64,000 nt of DNA, taken from positions 62,001 to 126,000 of the forward strand of contig MCFE01000157.1 of NCBI GenBank assembly GCA_002104905.1, written 5' to 3'. The notes under the pieces were generated by a model. It was given only the letters and a program-made list of their open reading frames with translations. It did not search any database and was not told the DNA's origin. Source of the DNA: Basidiobolus meristosporus CBS 931.73. Its lineage: Eukaryota > Basidiobolomycota > Basidiobolomycetes > Basidiobolales > Basidiobolaceae. This document shows, piece by piece, positions 49,088 through 59,192 of this stretch. The position numbers and the translations under genes are program-made. The first letter of the stretch is position 1. Every line of letters begins with the position of its first letter.

Positions 49088-50083
49088 ATGCCATATGTAC
49101 GTGCGACAGCGCCACAATATAATTCCATAGGTAACCTTTCCTTCCACGAATACCGTAAGCGATACTGGAAGGATTGGGTATTGTTGGTGTGTACGGCCAT
49201 TTTAGGCTTCGGTCTTTATGTAGCCAAACCTGCATCTACTAGGGTATTTTCAATCTATGATAACGCTGTGTCTACCTCCTCCCCATCAGCCCCCCTCACG
49301 AGGCATTTGACCAATGTGGATAACTCGTATCCAATCAAACCCGAGATCATTCCCATGTGGCTGAGCGGCTTCCTCTCCTTCATCCTGTGCTTCCTCACCT
49401 TTGCCATCGCTCAGTATTGGAAGCGCTCTTGGACCGACTTTCATACCGCTATGATGGGAATGTTCTACTCTATGGGTGGCTCGGGCTTGTTCCAGGTGTT
49501 CTGCAAATGGCTAATTGGTGGATTCAGGCCCCACTTTCTTGAAGTGTGCAAACCGGATCTGAGCAAGTTGGCGGGGTCTGGTGCTGGTGAGGGATTCGGT
49601 CAGATATACTACGATAGAACCATTTGTACCGGCGATCCTACAGAGATCAATGATGCATTGCAGAGCTTCCCAAGTGGCCACTCGAATGCCGCTTGGGCAG
49701 GCCTCTTGTTCCTGTTCTACTATCTGAATGCCAACCTCAAGCTTTATTCCAACCGGCGAACGCCCTACTGGAAGTTGCTGGTGGTCACGCTTCCGGTGTT
49801 GGTAGCCCTTCTGCTATCACTGAGCCGACTGGTGGACTACACGCATCATTGGTATGACATATTTGTAGGGGGGATCATTGGGTGTGTTTATGCCACGCTA
49901 AGTTGGAGAATGCAATATGCATCTATCTGGGATTGGAGGAACAACGATCTACCACTAGATTTTCTGGAGGAGGAAGGAGATTTGAGAGTCTCATCCTCAT
50001 CCAAGGCTAACCATTCAGATTACAACAGTAAGATCAACGCAGTGGAATCCACCTCCAAATCCCACGAGCAGGTGGATCCATGA
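49088..50083 (+). CDS. PAP2-family lipid phosphate phosphatase, copy 2
   Basis: A 331-residue tandem paralogue of the gene at 47,596, with the same KWLIGGFRP, FPSGHSNAAW and SRLVDYTHHW motifs and the same membrane topology. The ATG at 49,088 (MPYVRATAPQ) aligns with the MP start of copy 1. Positions 49,223-49,938 match copy 1 except for two synonymous T/C changes, while the first 44 codons and the last 45 or so are clearly diverged. The C-terminus (DLRVSSSSKANHSDYNSK) is hydrophilic and probably cytosolic. Polyadenylation signal AATAAA at about 50,143. Confidence 0.9.
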   Translation: MPYVRATAPQYNSIGNLSFHEYRKRYWKDWVLLVCTAILGFGLYVAKPASTRVFSIYDNAVSTSSPSAPLTRHLTNVDNSYPIKPEIIPMWLSGFLSFILCFLTFAIAQYWKRSWTDFHTAMMGMFYSMGGSGLFQVFCKWLIGGFRPHFLEVCKPDLSKLAGSGAGEGFGQIYYDRTICTGDPTEINDALQSFPSGHSNAAWAGLLFLFYYLNANLKLYSNRRTPYWKLLVVTLPVLVALLLSLSRLVDYTHHWYDIFVGGIIGCVYATLSWRMQYASIWDWRNNDLPLDFLEEEGDLRVSSSSKANHSDYNSKINAVESTSKSHEQVDP

Positions 50084-50630
50084 CCTATCCCATACTGAAA
50101 TTTATCTAGTTTGAGTCATCGAACCCTAACGCAACTAACAGCAAATAAATCTTCCAATTACTTGTGCACATTCGGGATTGCATCATCCATCGAAACCATT
50201 TCCATCCGTATAGAGCCTGATAATGGCATGTCGGTGTCCAGACACGTAGAGGTTTGAAATTGAGTAATACAGCGAAGTGGGCCTCACCTGACCCACGATT
50301 TCCACCGCTCCTGATCGTAATTTACTCTACATGGAGTAGAACGTTTGACCACATGCTGTTATTATCGTGACTTAAAATGGTAAATTAAGAGCGAGATATA
50401 GATTCCCCATGGCCCACGGGTTGACGATATTCGTGGAACCAGATGAGCCATTTCCCAGCAATCATTGGCTTGCTGGGTATATTCACATCCCTCTTGTGAC
50501 AAACACCAGTTTACATTAACCAAGATTTCGGTTCAACCTTGAAAGGCACAGGGCTAGTCGTGCAGTATAAAAGCGTTCATACGATGACTACAGAATCACT
50601 GAAAACGCGGAATAATCCTGGTTAATCAAG
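50084..50630. other. Intergenic region upstream of PhyH copy 2
   Basis: Contains the copy 2 promoter (TATAAAA at 50,566). No gene seen. Confidence 0.5.
50566..50572 (+). promoter_or_regulatory. TATA box of PhyH copy 2
   Basis: GTGCAGTATAAAA lies 65 bp upstream of the ATG, the same 13-mer as in copy 1, outside the converted block. Confidence 0.72.
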
Positions 50631-51437
50631 ATGGCTACCACTACCGAATTCGTCAGTGCCGAGCAGAAATCCTTCTACGACAACGAAGGCTACATCATCC
50701 TCAAGGACTACCTCACTCCTGAAGAGACTGTCCTGGTGGCCAGTGCCATCCAGGAGATCAGGGAATGGCCCGAGACAAAGGGGAAGTGGATGCGCTACTA
50801 TGAGAACAACGTGAAGACCGGGGAGCGTCAGCTGTGCCGCATCGAGAACTTCACCCCGTTCCACGAGGCGCTTCGCAACATCATTCTTGGTGAGAAGGTG
50901 ATGACCGCGCTGGAGGTGTTGACAGGAGAGCCAGCGGTGCTGTTCAAAGAGAAGATCAACTTCAAGATGCCAGGCGGAGGTGGGTTCCCAGCCCACCAGG
51001 ATGCTCCAGCATTCACCCAGTTCGGGCAATCTTCCCATGTCACAGTGATGTTTGGGGTGGACCCGTTCACCATCGAGAATGGATGTCTGTGGGCTGTCCC
51101 CAAGAAGCACAAGCTTGGGGTGCTACCACAAGAGGAAAAGGATGGGTCCATCTCTGTGGAGTGGTGTGAGAAGGAGGAATGGGTTCCCCTCACCTGTGGA
51201 CCACGGGATGTGCTGATTTTCGGAGCCTACCTGCCACACAGGTCAGGGCCCAACAACACTGAGAAGAACCGGACAGCAGTGTATCTCACCTACAACGCAG
51301 CCCGGGAAGGAGACCTCCGTAACACGTACTACGATGAGAAGAGACGTCTGTTCCCACCAGCCTACGAGCGCGAGCAGGGCATCGACTACTCACAAGGTGG
51401 AAAGACATACAACCTTGCCACACCAATTGTGGACTGA
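50631..51437 (+). CDS. PhyH-family Fe(II)/2-oxoglutarate dioxygenase, copy 2 (PhnY-like)
   Basis: 268 residues, single exon, with the same catalytic set as copy 1 (His122, Asp124, His203, Arg214). Only the first eight codons or so and the last ten differ noticeably from copy 1. From 50,653 to 51,405 I find a single base difference from the inverted copy. The gene ends 312 bp from the 3' end of the convergent PhnZ-like gene. In the bacterial pathway such an enzyme hydroxylates the alpha carbon of 2-aminoethylphosphonate and the HD oxygenase then splits the C-P bond. That assignment here is an inference from family and neighbour. A general PhyH activity on another small molecule cannot be excluded. 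Confidence 0.88.
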   Translation: MATTTEFVSAEQKSFYDNEGYIILKDYLTPEETVLVASAIQEIREWPETKGKWMRYYENNVKTGERQLCRIENFTPFHEALRNIILGEKVMTALEVLTGEPAVLFKEKINFKMPGGGGFPAHQDAPAFTQFGQSSHVTVMFGVDPFTIENGCLWAVPKKHKLGVLPQEEKDGSISVEWCEKEEWVPLTCGPRDVLIFGAYLPHRSGPNNTEKNRTAVYLTYNAAREGDLRNTYYDEKRRLFPPAYEREQGIDYSQGGKTYNLATPIVD

Positions 51438-51749
51438 TTAAAATTGTTGATTAATATCAATGAGTACTCATTATCATTAGAAATAAAGAGAAACTATCCC
51501 ACGACCCTCAATAATGAAAACGATTTAAATAGTGTAAAGGTGAGAACGATGCCAGTACTAAAAAAGAGAATTTATGAGGAATGGCATTTTCCAAACTGAA
51601 CGTCATGGAGAATCGGGCGCATCTATTTCTTTTGGTAATCATCGCACGAGGATCCGGTTGACTTTTCTCACTATTACATATAAGATTACAGCACGCAATA
51701 TTTGGAGGAATGGTTTTTATTCAAATGTAGGTTATCTAATTAGGGGTTG

Positions 51750-52373
51750 TCATACGTTCAGTGCTGCTTGCTGTCTGAGATGGTTAATGGCTATTTGTCG
51801 GTAGCTTTCCAACCCTGGGACCTTCAAATCAACCACCTTAGCTCCATCATCCCACCTTCTAATCTCGACTTTCTCTTGGTAATAGGGTAGCTTCTCGAAC
51901 TCAGCCACTTCCTCAGCGGTATATGGACCTCCTTGATACTTCAATGACAGCTTACTAGCATCACTGAGTGTGTCATAATAGTCTGGGTACTTCCCGGTTA
52001 AGTAGCGCTTGACTGGTACATGGGCCTCCACTAAAGCGGTCACCTTGTCGGAAAAACCTAGCCGCTTCAAGTATTCTGCGCCAATACGTTCATGGCCATG
52101 AACTCCCACGCTGAATGGCTCTTCGCCCTGATTTAAATCTGCGGCCTCTACCAGCATAGCTTTGGAGGCTGGAGAGCTTACGAACTGACCGATATCATGC
52201 AGCAACGCGGCTAAGATGGTCTCATCGTCGGCTCCGCTCTGCTGAGCAGACGCAGCAGCTTGCAGGGCATGATCCAGTTGAGAGATCGCTTCACCAATGT
52301 ATCCACGCTCACTCCCGTCCTGTAGGCACTGAAAGATACTGTCGATCACCTTAACGTATTTTTCTTCGGTCAT
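51750..52373 (-). CDS. PhnZ-like HD-domain mixed-valence di-iron oxygenase
   Basis: A 207-residue, single-exon HD-domain protein. Against what I recall of bacterial PhnZ, all six iron ligands are in place: His35, His59-Asp60 (LLHDIG), His94, His118 and Asp175. The YIGE motif (Tyr25, Glu28), which in PhnZ gates the iron and holds the substrate amine, is present. So are Lys122, Ser140 and Arg172, at sites that bind the phosphonate. One departure: Gln63 where PhnZ has His62. Length is close to the family (about 190). PhnZ cleaves 2-amino-1-hydroxyethylphosphonate to glycine and phosphate using O2. Convergent with PhyH copy 2. A TATATAAG box lies at 52,434-52,441, about 60 bp upstream of the start. 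Confidence 0.85.
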   Translation of the reverse strand: MTEEKYVKVIDSIFQCLQDGSERGYIGEAISQLDHALQAAASAQQSGADDETILAALLHDIGQFVSSPASKAMLVEAADLNQGEEPFSVGVHGHERIGAEYLKRLGFSDKVTALVEAHVPVKRYLTGKYPDYYDTLSDASKLSLKYQGGPYTAEEVAEFEKLPYYQEKVEIRRWDDGAKVVDLKVPGLESYRQIAINHLRQQAALNV

Positions 52374-52433
52374 TCTCTAGAGCTGTAAATCGTATGGTGG
52401 ATTTGAATGAAATATTATGAAGGAACCCAACAC

Positions 52434-52441
52434 TTATATAT
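52434..52441 (-). promoter_or_regulatory. TATA box of the PhnZ-like gene
   Basis: CATATATAAGTG on the minus strand, about 61 bp before the ATG. The position matches the TATA spacing of the PhyH genes. Confidence 0.6.
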
Positions 52442-53305
52442 GCCACATCACCATTCCCCTGTACTACGTGCTAAACTGGTTTCGGAAATCTCGTACGTCC
52501 AGAGATTGCCATGTAATTGATGGATTCTTTTCAATTTACTTGGCAGATGAATTCCACCCCCAGCCTACAATAGCTGCCCTCACATCCACGTGTAGAGAGC
52601 GTTCATTTCTTTCGCTTGTGCGTTCATTCGAGATGTATGTACAGACGTATTCTGCAACATCGCTCAAGCTGTATTACAATGAGTAATGCTAATTTCGGTC
52701 GGAAAATAGAGCCCAACAAGGTCGAGTCCCAGAAATGGTAACCAACCATCATGATCACGATGCAGTTATTAACGTAAGTTATGCGGGTGTGGTCAATTGA
52801 GATTCATGGCCTGAGCTCTTGACTAGGGTTCATCAGCATAGTTTGATAGCACGAAACCTCATTGCAGATTGGCATCCAAATACCGTTCGAAACTCTACCA
52901 CCGATTGCCATCAAGCGAAACTCCACCACCGAGATAAACAAACAGTGTTGCGAATTCATGTGAGCATCGACAACGTCACTTCCATTGGCCATGGAGAATA
53001 AAAAGGGGGTCATCACCGCGTCATCTTGAGAAAAAATCTAGGATTCGCCTATCGAAGCAGGACCTATTTTAAAATTTATCACCATGCATCACGCACCACA
53101 TCACACCACCACACCACACCACGCCCACCACCCCTTTTCAAGAATTGCACCCGATTTTTGATTCTTGCTAATTAAAGTCCATAGAGAAAAAGCCAAGGTA
53201 TCCTACTATCGACGTACCGTTTGTTGTTTCAAAACCCTTACTGAGCCGAGACTTCCTTTCAACCCAGCACGAGTGAGTCCCATAGGAAAAGTTTTCATAT
53301 CCACC
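52442..53305. other. Intergenic region with a low-complexity CCA/ACC tract
   Basis: No gene supported. A CACCACACCAC-type tract lies at about 53,094-53,135 on the approach to the M16 gene. Short frames here look like chance. Confidence 0.5.
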
Positions 53306-56300
53306 ATGTCGGAACAGCGTAATATCTCCCCCGCGGAGGCGATTTCTTCTCCAGATAGAGGGGTGAGTTCTGCAGAGATAGCCCCTTCAAAGGAAGTTGC
53401 CAGTGACACGGTTAGAGGATACAAACTTCTTGCCAACAAAATAGAAAAAAGCGACACGGACGATCGTTCTTACCGCATGATCCAGTTGGACAACGGCCTG
53501 CAGGCCATGCTCATCCACGATCCGGAAACGGATCACGGGAGTGCCGCCTTGGACGTCCACGTTGGACATCTCTCGGACCCCGAGAACCTGCAGGGCTTGG
53601 CGCATTTTTGCGAGCATCTGTTATTCATGGTACATACTTTCGAGACTTCTCACTGCCACCCTTTGGTCACCCTCTAACCGTCCGGAACTTTTCTAGGGCA
53701 CGAAGAAAGTATGTTGCGTTTTGTGGCCTCGTAGGAAAGACCAGGATTTGGTATAACCTTTGTGTGTGTTCTTTAGTATCCAGTCGAAAACGACTACAAC
53801 CAGTATCTGTCGGAGCACGGTGGAGATTCCAACGCTTTCACTTCCCTCGATAACACCAACTACTTCTTCGAGGTCAGGCACGAGCACTTGGAAGGTGCCT
53901 TAGATAGGTAGCTATCTAGCATGATGTCGACAGCAACCCGATTTCCCAACTTAGTTAATTCCCTATGCGCAGGTTCGCCCAGTTCTTCATTTCCCCTCTG
54001 TTCAGCCCTAGCTGTACTGAGCGAGAGATCAAGGCGGTGGACTCTGGTGAGTGGGCCCCAAGCTTTAACGCGAACCACCCCGCACCCGTCTAACCTTCGC
54101 GCCCCATCCAGAGAACAAGAAGAACCTCCAATCGGACAATTGGCGTATCTTCCAACTGGAGAAGAGTCTCTCCAGCCCTCAGCATCCTTACTGTCATTTC
54201 GGAACCGGTAGAAAGATTTATTGGCTGGTTTTCGAAGGAGACCCACTCACATCGCTCCACTTTCGCAGGAAACCTTCAAACTCTGTGGGACGGGCCCATC
54301 GAGCAAGGGCTGGACGTCAGAGACGAGCTACTTAAATTCCATGATAGATATTATTCCTCCAACATAATGAAGCTCGTGGTACTTGGAAGAGGTAAACCGC
54401 AGTTCGCCGCCCGCCAGGACCACCATTCCACTAACTCCCATCCCATTCAGAGTCCCTGGACAAACTCACTGACTGGGTCGTCACCAAATTTTCCCCGATC
54501 GAGAACAAAAACATAGAAGCCCCGGTCTTTCCAGGAAACCCATTAACTCCCCGTGAACTCCAGGTTTCTGGCCAGTAGTAGTTGTAGTCCAGCCCAGGGC
54601 CCCACGCTAACCCGAACTCTCCTCCAGAAACAAGTCAAAATTAGACCCGTGAAAGACCTCCGTACCTTGGAGCTCGCATTTCCTTTCCCGGACCAGTATC
54701 CGTTGTACAAAGTGCAGGTAGGTAGCGTTCTTCTGGCTTGTCGTGCTGAAGGCTGAACTAACAGCCGGTACAGCCGGGTAGGTATTTGTCCCACTTGATT
54801 GGCCACGAGGGCACCGGCTCGATCCTCTCGTTGCTCAAGAAGAAAGGTAAAGGAGATCTGCATGAATCCTCTGTGATGGGATGATCTGACTGATCTGCGT
54901 TAAGGTTGGGCGAACTATTTGTCCGCCGGCGCTTCGCACGGTGGTATTGGGTTCGAGTTTTTCAAAATCAGCGTGGACCTCACCGAGGAAGGCTTAAGTA
55001 AGTGAGAGCCTGGCAGCTGGCAAGAGCGCAGTTTGACTAACAAGTCTCCACTCCACCAGACCACACGGACGAGATCGTTCGCATTATATTCCAATACATC
55101 GAGATGATGAAGAGAGTCGGTGTGCAGGAATGGATCTTCCGCGAGGTTGAGAACCTTGCCTCGATGTCGTTTAGATTCAAGGAGAAAACCCCACCTTCAA
55201 GCTATACCTCGCGGGTGGCTACCCTGATGCAACGCCCATACCCTCCAGAATGGGTGCTCTCCGGACCGTATCTTATTCGCGAATATAACCCCCAATGCAT
55301 CGAAGAATGCCTTGAATGGCTCCGCCCAGACAACTTCAGGTAACGTCTCTCCACAAGCCCCGCCGAACCAACCCTACGAGCTCTAACCCCGAGTCCCTTG
55401 ATCAGAACCTTCTTGATTAGCCAGAGCTTCGACCCCAAGGGAATGGAGGTTGAGAAATGGTATGGAACCAATTACCAGGTGGCCGACTTTTCCGAGGAAT
55501 TCAAAGAGGTAACTAAACAGAGTTAAGCCATGCCTACGGCCACTCATCCCTTTCCCTCCACGCAGGACCTTCGCAAGCTTACCCTGAATGCGGAACTCAA
55601 ATTCCCAAAGCCAAATCCATTCATCCCGACCAACTTCGACACCAATAAGGTCCCCACCAAAGAGCCGATCAAACGCCCCGCACTCATCTGCAACAACGGC
55701 ATCTCCCGGGTGTGGCACAAGAAGGATGATACGTTCTGGGTACCCAAATTGAATATGTGGTTCTTCTTCAAGACCCCGCTGGCGTACGATACGCCATCGA
55801 GCTGCGTCAAGACCAGAATGTTCACCGAGCTCCTGAGGGATTCCCTCACCGAGTACTCGTACGACGCCGAAGTGGCGGGCATCAACTACTCCTTGGAGAA
55901 CGAGACCGAGGGAATCTCCCTGGAAATCGACGGGTACAACGACAAGATCGGCATCCTGCTTGACACGATTGTCCAGCGCATGAAGGCGTTCGAGGTCAAG
56001 CCCGAAAGGTTCGAGATCGTCCGGGAAGAGGTTCGCCGCGGCTTCAAGAACTTCCAGCTCGAGGCCCCCCATCAACACTCCATGTATTATCTGTCGTATG
56101 TTATCCAAGACCGACTTTGGACCCATGACGAGAAGCTGGCCGAGTTGGACGGGCTTACCCTGGCCGATGTGGAGGCATTCGTGCCTCAACTGCTCAGCCA
56201 TCTTCACATCGAATCCCTGATCCACGGAAACATCACCCAGGAGAAGGCCAAGGAAATGGCCCAACGGGTGGAATCCATGCTCCAACCCAAGCCTTTGCTT

Positions 56301-57204
56301 CAATCGCAGCTCATCTCGTCCCGCGAGTCGGTCATGATGAGCGGCGCCAACTACGTACACCAGCGGGATGTCCCCAACGTGGCCAACGTAAACTCCGCCA
56401 TCGAGTATTACTGTCAGGTTTGTGAAAGAGATGAATGAATGTTTGCCGAGAGAACCCCCGAGCTCATGCCCCCCATTTAGGTCGGAAGCACCAAGGATGT
56501 CGTACTCCGCGCTCGCCTCAACCTCTTGGCGAAGATCACCCAAGAACCTTGTTTCGATCAGCTTCGTACCAAGGAGCAGCTGGGCTATTTGGTGTTCAGT
56601 GGAATGAGGAACCACACCACCACCATGGGGATGCGGATCATCCTGCAGAGTGAGAAAGAGCCGATCTACCTGGAAAACCGTATCGAGATCTTCCTCGAGA
56701 AACTTCAGGGGATTCTTGAGAACATGTCGGATCAAGAGTACCAGAAGCATGTGGACTCGCTGATCGCCAAGAAACTGGCGAAGAACAAGAACCTGTGGCA
56801 GGAGAGCCACCGCTACTGGGCCCACATTCACTCCGGGTTCTACGAGTTTGACCAAAGTAAGTCCCCTTCGCATTAACCCACCCAGACCCCCGTGCTCATC
56901 GCTTCCCGCTCATCTAGTTGACACCGATGTCCAAAACCTTCGTAAAGTTCAGAAGGCCGAGCTCTTGGAGTTCTTCAATCAATATGTGCATCCCGCCTCC
57001 ACTCATCGTAAGAAGTTGTCCATTCACTTGAAGGCGCAGAAGGCCCCTACCGGCGCCGCGGCCGTCGACCTGAATCAAGATGGACGGGATCACTCCAAGC
57101 TGACGGATAACAACGAGGTAGTCAGCAACCTTGTGCTGTTCAAGTCCTCCCTGCCCCTGTCCAAAGCAGCCATCCCTATGTGTGAATTACCAGTTCTTGA
57201 GTAA
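53306..57204 (+). CDS. Insulin-degrading-enzyme type M16 zinc metallopeptidase (15 exons)
   Basis: The spliced product is 1008 residues (human IDE is 1019). The inverted zinc motif His100-Phe-Cys-Glu103-His104 (HFCEH) sits in exon 1. Exon 4 supplies the distal zinc Glu region (REIKAVDSE). The C-terminal half keeps HQHSMYY and [13 protein letters not shown]. Exons, all joined in frame: 53306-53629, 53697-53708, 53777-53907, 53973-54046, 54112-54207, 54269-54391, 54451-54563, 54628-54717, 54774-54846, 54905-54997, 55060-55339, 55406-55508, 55566-56417, 56481-56856, 56918-57204. Start CCACCATGTC fits a Kozak context. Exon 2 is only 12 bp. The enzyme cuts peptides inside a closed chamber, usually in the cytosol. 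Yeast relatives Ste23/Axl1 act on mating pheromone precursors, so such a role is possible. Confidence 0.93.
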
Positions 57205-57828
57205 GGGGATCCCACCCGACCTGGGTAAGGAAATGCCTCGATTTATCCCTTCCCTCCCCTCCCCTCCCCCTTGTTTCGTTGCAACCACTTTATCTCTTAG
57301 TTCGCCCAATAAATATTTATGTGAATTCAATCCGGTGTGCGCTAGGTTTGGGAGAATTGGCATGGAATGAAGGGGTTGGGTTATCTTCCCATGGCGGTTT
57401 GGCGGGGATGCACAGAATGGCTGCGATAACACGGATCAGCACCCGCGCACTCACATATGGGAAGCTCACATCCCCCGGTCCGTAACGCCGGCAATCATCC
57501 TTGGCCAGATCTGAGATAGGCAGCGATTCTGCCACCCAAACGTCACCCGAACGCTGAGATGACATAGCAATTCAACCGAGACATGGAAGAATTTTCATGT
57601 GCAGGGCAGCGGATCAGTCACGAAAATGCCTTAGCTTTCACATCGGCGTGTAACATTGTGTCTTCAATGGTCGTGGGAAATTCGAGCGTCGAAAGATAAC
57701 TGAGTCTATTCTTAATTGAGCAATCGCCGAGACCATTGGGTGCTCGAAGAGCTATAAAATACCAAGTGGGCAATCGTCACTCCATTAGTCTCTATCAGTC
57801 CCCATTAGCCATTCCCTCTCCTCTAATC
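57205..57828. other. Intergenic region and promoter of carbonic anhydrase 1
   Basis: Besides the TATAAAAT at 57,753 no feature is seen. Small open frames look like chance. Confidence 0.5.
57753..57760 (+). promoter_or_regulatory. TATA box of beta-carbonic anhydrase 1
   Basis: GCTATAAAATACC, 76 bp upstream of the first ATG (57,829), which favours that ATG as the start. Confidence 0.65.
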
Positions 57829-59020
57829 ATGTTCAAGCTTCGACCAGGCATTGGGTAGGTGCTTCGTTTCGATGGTGATCCTGGCCAACTACTGATGTTT
57901 CTTCACAAGCGCCTTATTGGCAAAGACATCCCCGGCACGCATGTCTCCCCTCAGAGCCATCGCCACCTCGGCCGTCTCGTACGGCCACCAGACCCCAGTG
58001 TTATTCCACCCCAAGAAAGGCAGGTAGCGGTTCGTGGCCAGGTCCATTACGAAACTAACCTCTTGATTCAGGTCAAGACCCACACGGGTATTCCGCGGAG
58101 AAGAGTCCGTTAAGCGGGCTGTTGAAGAGGAATGCTTCCTGGTCGGAGAATGTGCACCACTCCGACCCCACCTTCTTCACACGTTCGGCGGAAAAGCAAA
58201 CGCCCAACATCCTCTGGTTAGGTACGGGGCTTCGCTTCGCAACGGAATTCATGATCTTTGGATTGACCCTTGTTTGGCCATGTAGGTTGCTCCGACTCCA
58301 GAGTCACAGCAGAGCAAATTGTGGGAGCAGGTAAGCCAATCAGTATGGAATACCGGGGGACCCACAGATTGACACCTAATCTTAGGCCCGGGTGAACTGT
58401 TCGTCCATCGCAACATCGCCAACCTGTGCGTCCACACCGATCTCAACTGCTTGTCGGTGATCCAGTACGCAGTGGATGTGCTCAAGGTGGAGCATATCAT
58501 TGTATGTGGTATGAATCTTTCTTGGTCATTGTTTGGTCACGCGACTAACCTGGGACTTACAAATCAGGACATTATGGTTGTGGAGGAATAGCCGCTGCCA
58601 TTCAACCAGAGCCATTAGGCCTCATCGATCATTGGCTGGTCAACATCAAGGATGTCTATGCCGCCAACAAGGAAAAATTCGAGAGTAAGCAGGGTTCCTG
58701 ATAAACCATGATGGTCTCCATGTTCTAACCACCTGAACCAATCAGATATCCACGATCAAAAGGAAAAAGAGAATCTGTTGTCCGAATTGAACGTTGGAGA
58801 GACTGTGCGATCCATTTGCCACACTGCGATTGTGCAGAGAGCCTGGAAGCGCGGGCAGAAACTAAGCGTACATGGGTGGATGTATGGCCTGGATGATGGG
58901 CTCATTAGCGAGCTGGGCTGGTGTGTTAGTGGCTCCTCGCAGCTGGAATCAGTCTATGTCTATGAAAATGCCAAACGTGTAAAGCATCCACAGCAGCTAG
59001 TTGGATCCGAGGGAATATAG
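57829..59020 (+). CDS. Beta-carbonic anhydrase 1, probably mitochondrial (7 exons)
   Basis: The spliced product is 281 residues. Zinc site: Cys and Asp of GCSDSR, then His and Cys of GHYGCGG; the usual [13 protein letters not shown] follows the first ligands. Exons: 57829-57854, 57910-58019, 58072-58221, 58286-58330, 58386-58508, 58568-58684, 58746-59020. Exons 1-2 give a leader with Arg, Ala and Ser but no acidic residues up to about residue 35 beyond the start ([16 protein letters not shown]), typical of a mitochondrial presequence. Intron 2 only keeps the frame with a GC donor (GCAGGT at 58,020) and the CTAAC...GATTCAG acceptor; an alternative acceptor near 58,107 is possible. Tandem with carbonic anhydrase 2. 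Confidence 0.85.
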
Positions 59021-59142
59021 ACTTCAGCATCCCTCTTGTGTACCATCTCTGTTCATAACCAAACTTGCATTCAATGTCATCATCGTTGTCTGAAATAAAC
59101 CATTACTGCCGTCGGTATCCGTAGCATCCACCAGGTTTGGTT

Positions 59143-59192
59143 AACACAACCAATCGTCCACAAGACCAACACAACCAATCGTCCACAAGGCC
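59143..59192 (+). repeat. Tandem 25-bp repeat, two units
   Basis: AACACAACCAATCGTCCACA followed by AG(A/G)CC, repeated at once with a single A/G difference; a partial third start follows. It lies between the two carbonic anhydrase genes. The remainder of 59,021-59,613 holds a TTTTAAATAA promoter-like element at 59,561 and nothing else of note. Confidence 0.75.

Noticed and set aside
52417-52686. 89-codon frame between the PhnZ-like gene and the metallopeptidase
   Set aside because: Begins in the promoter of the PhnZ-like gene, has no recognisable features and no splice context.
53165-53305. Upstream extension of the metallopeptidase reading frame
   Set aside because: The frame is open upstream but has no ATG there; ATG 53,306 has a CCACC context and precedes the family homology.
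55383-56873. 496-codon open frame on the minus strand
   Set aside because: It lies antisense to exons 12-14 of the metallopeptidase. The biased third positions of that gene explain the long antisense frame, and the translation shows no family features.
57889-58083. 64-codon minus-strand frame in the 5' part of carbonic anhydrase 1
   Set aside because: Looks protein-like at first, but the plus strand in the same place gives a leader peptide with coding-type codon use that joins the carbonic anhydrase in frame.
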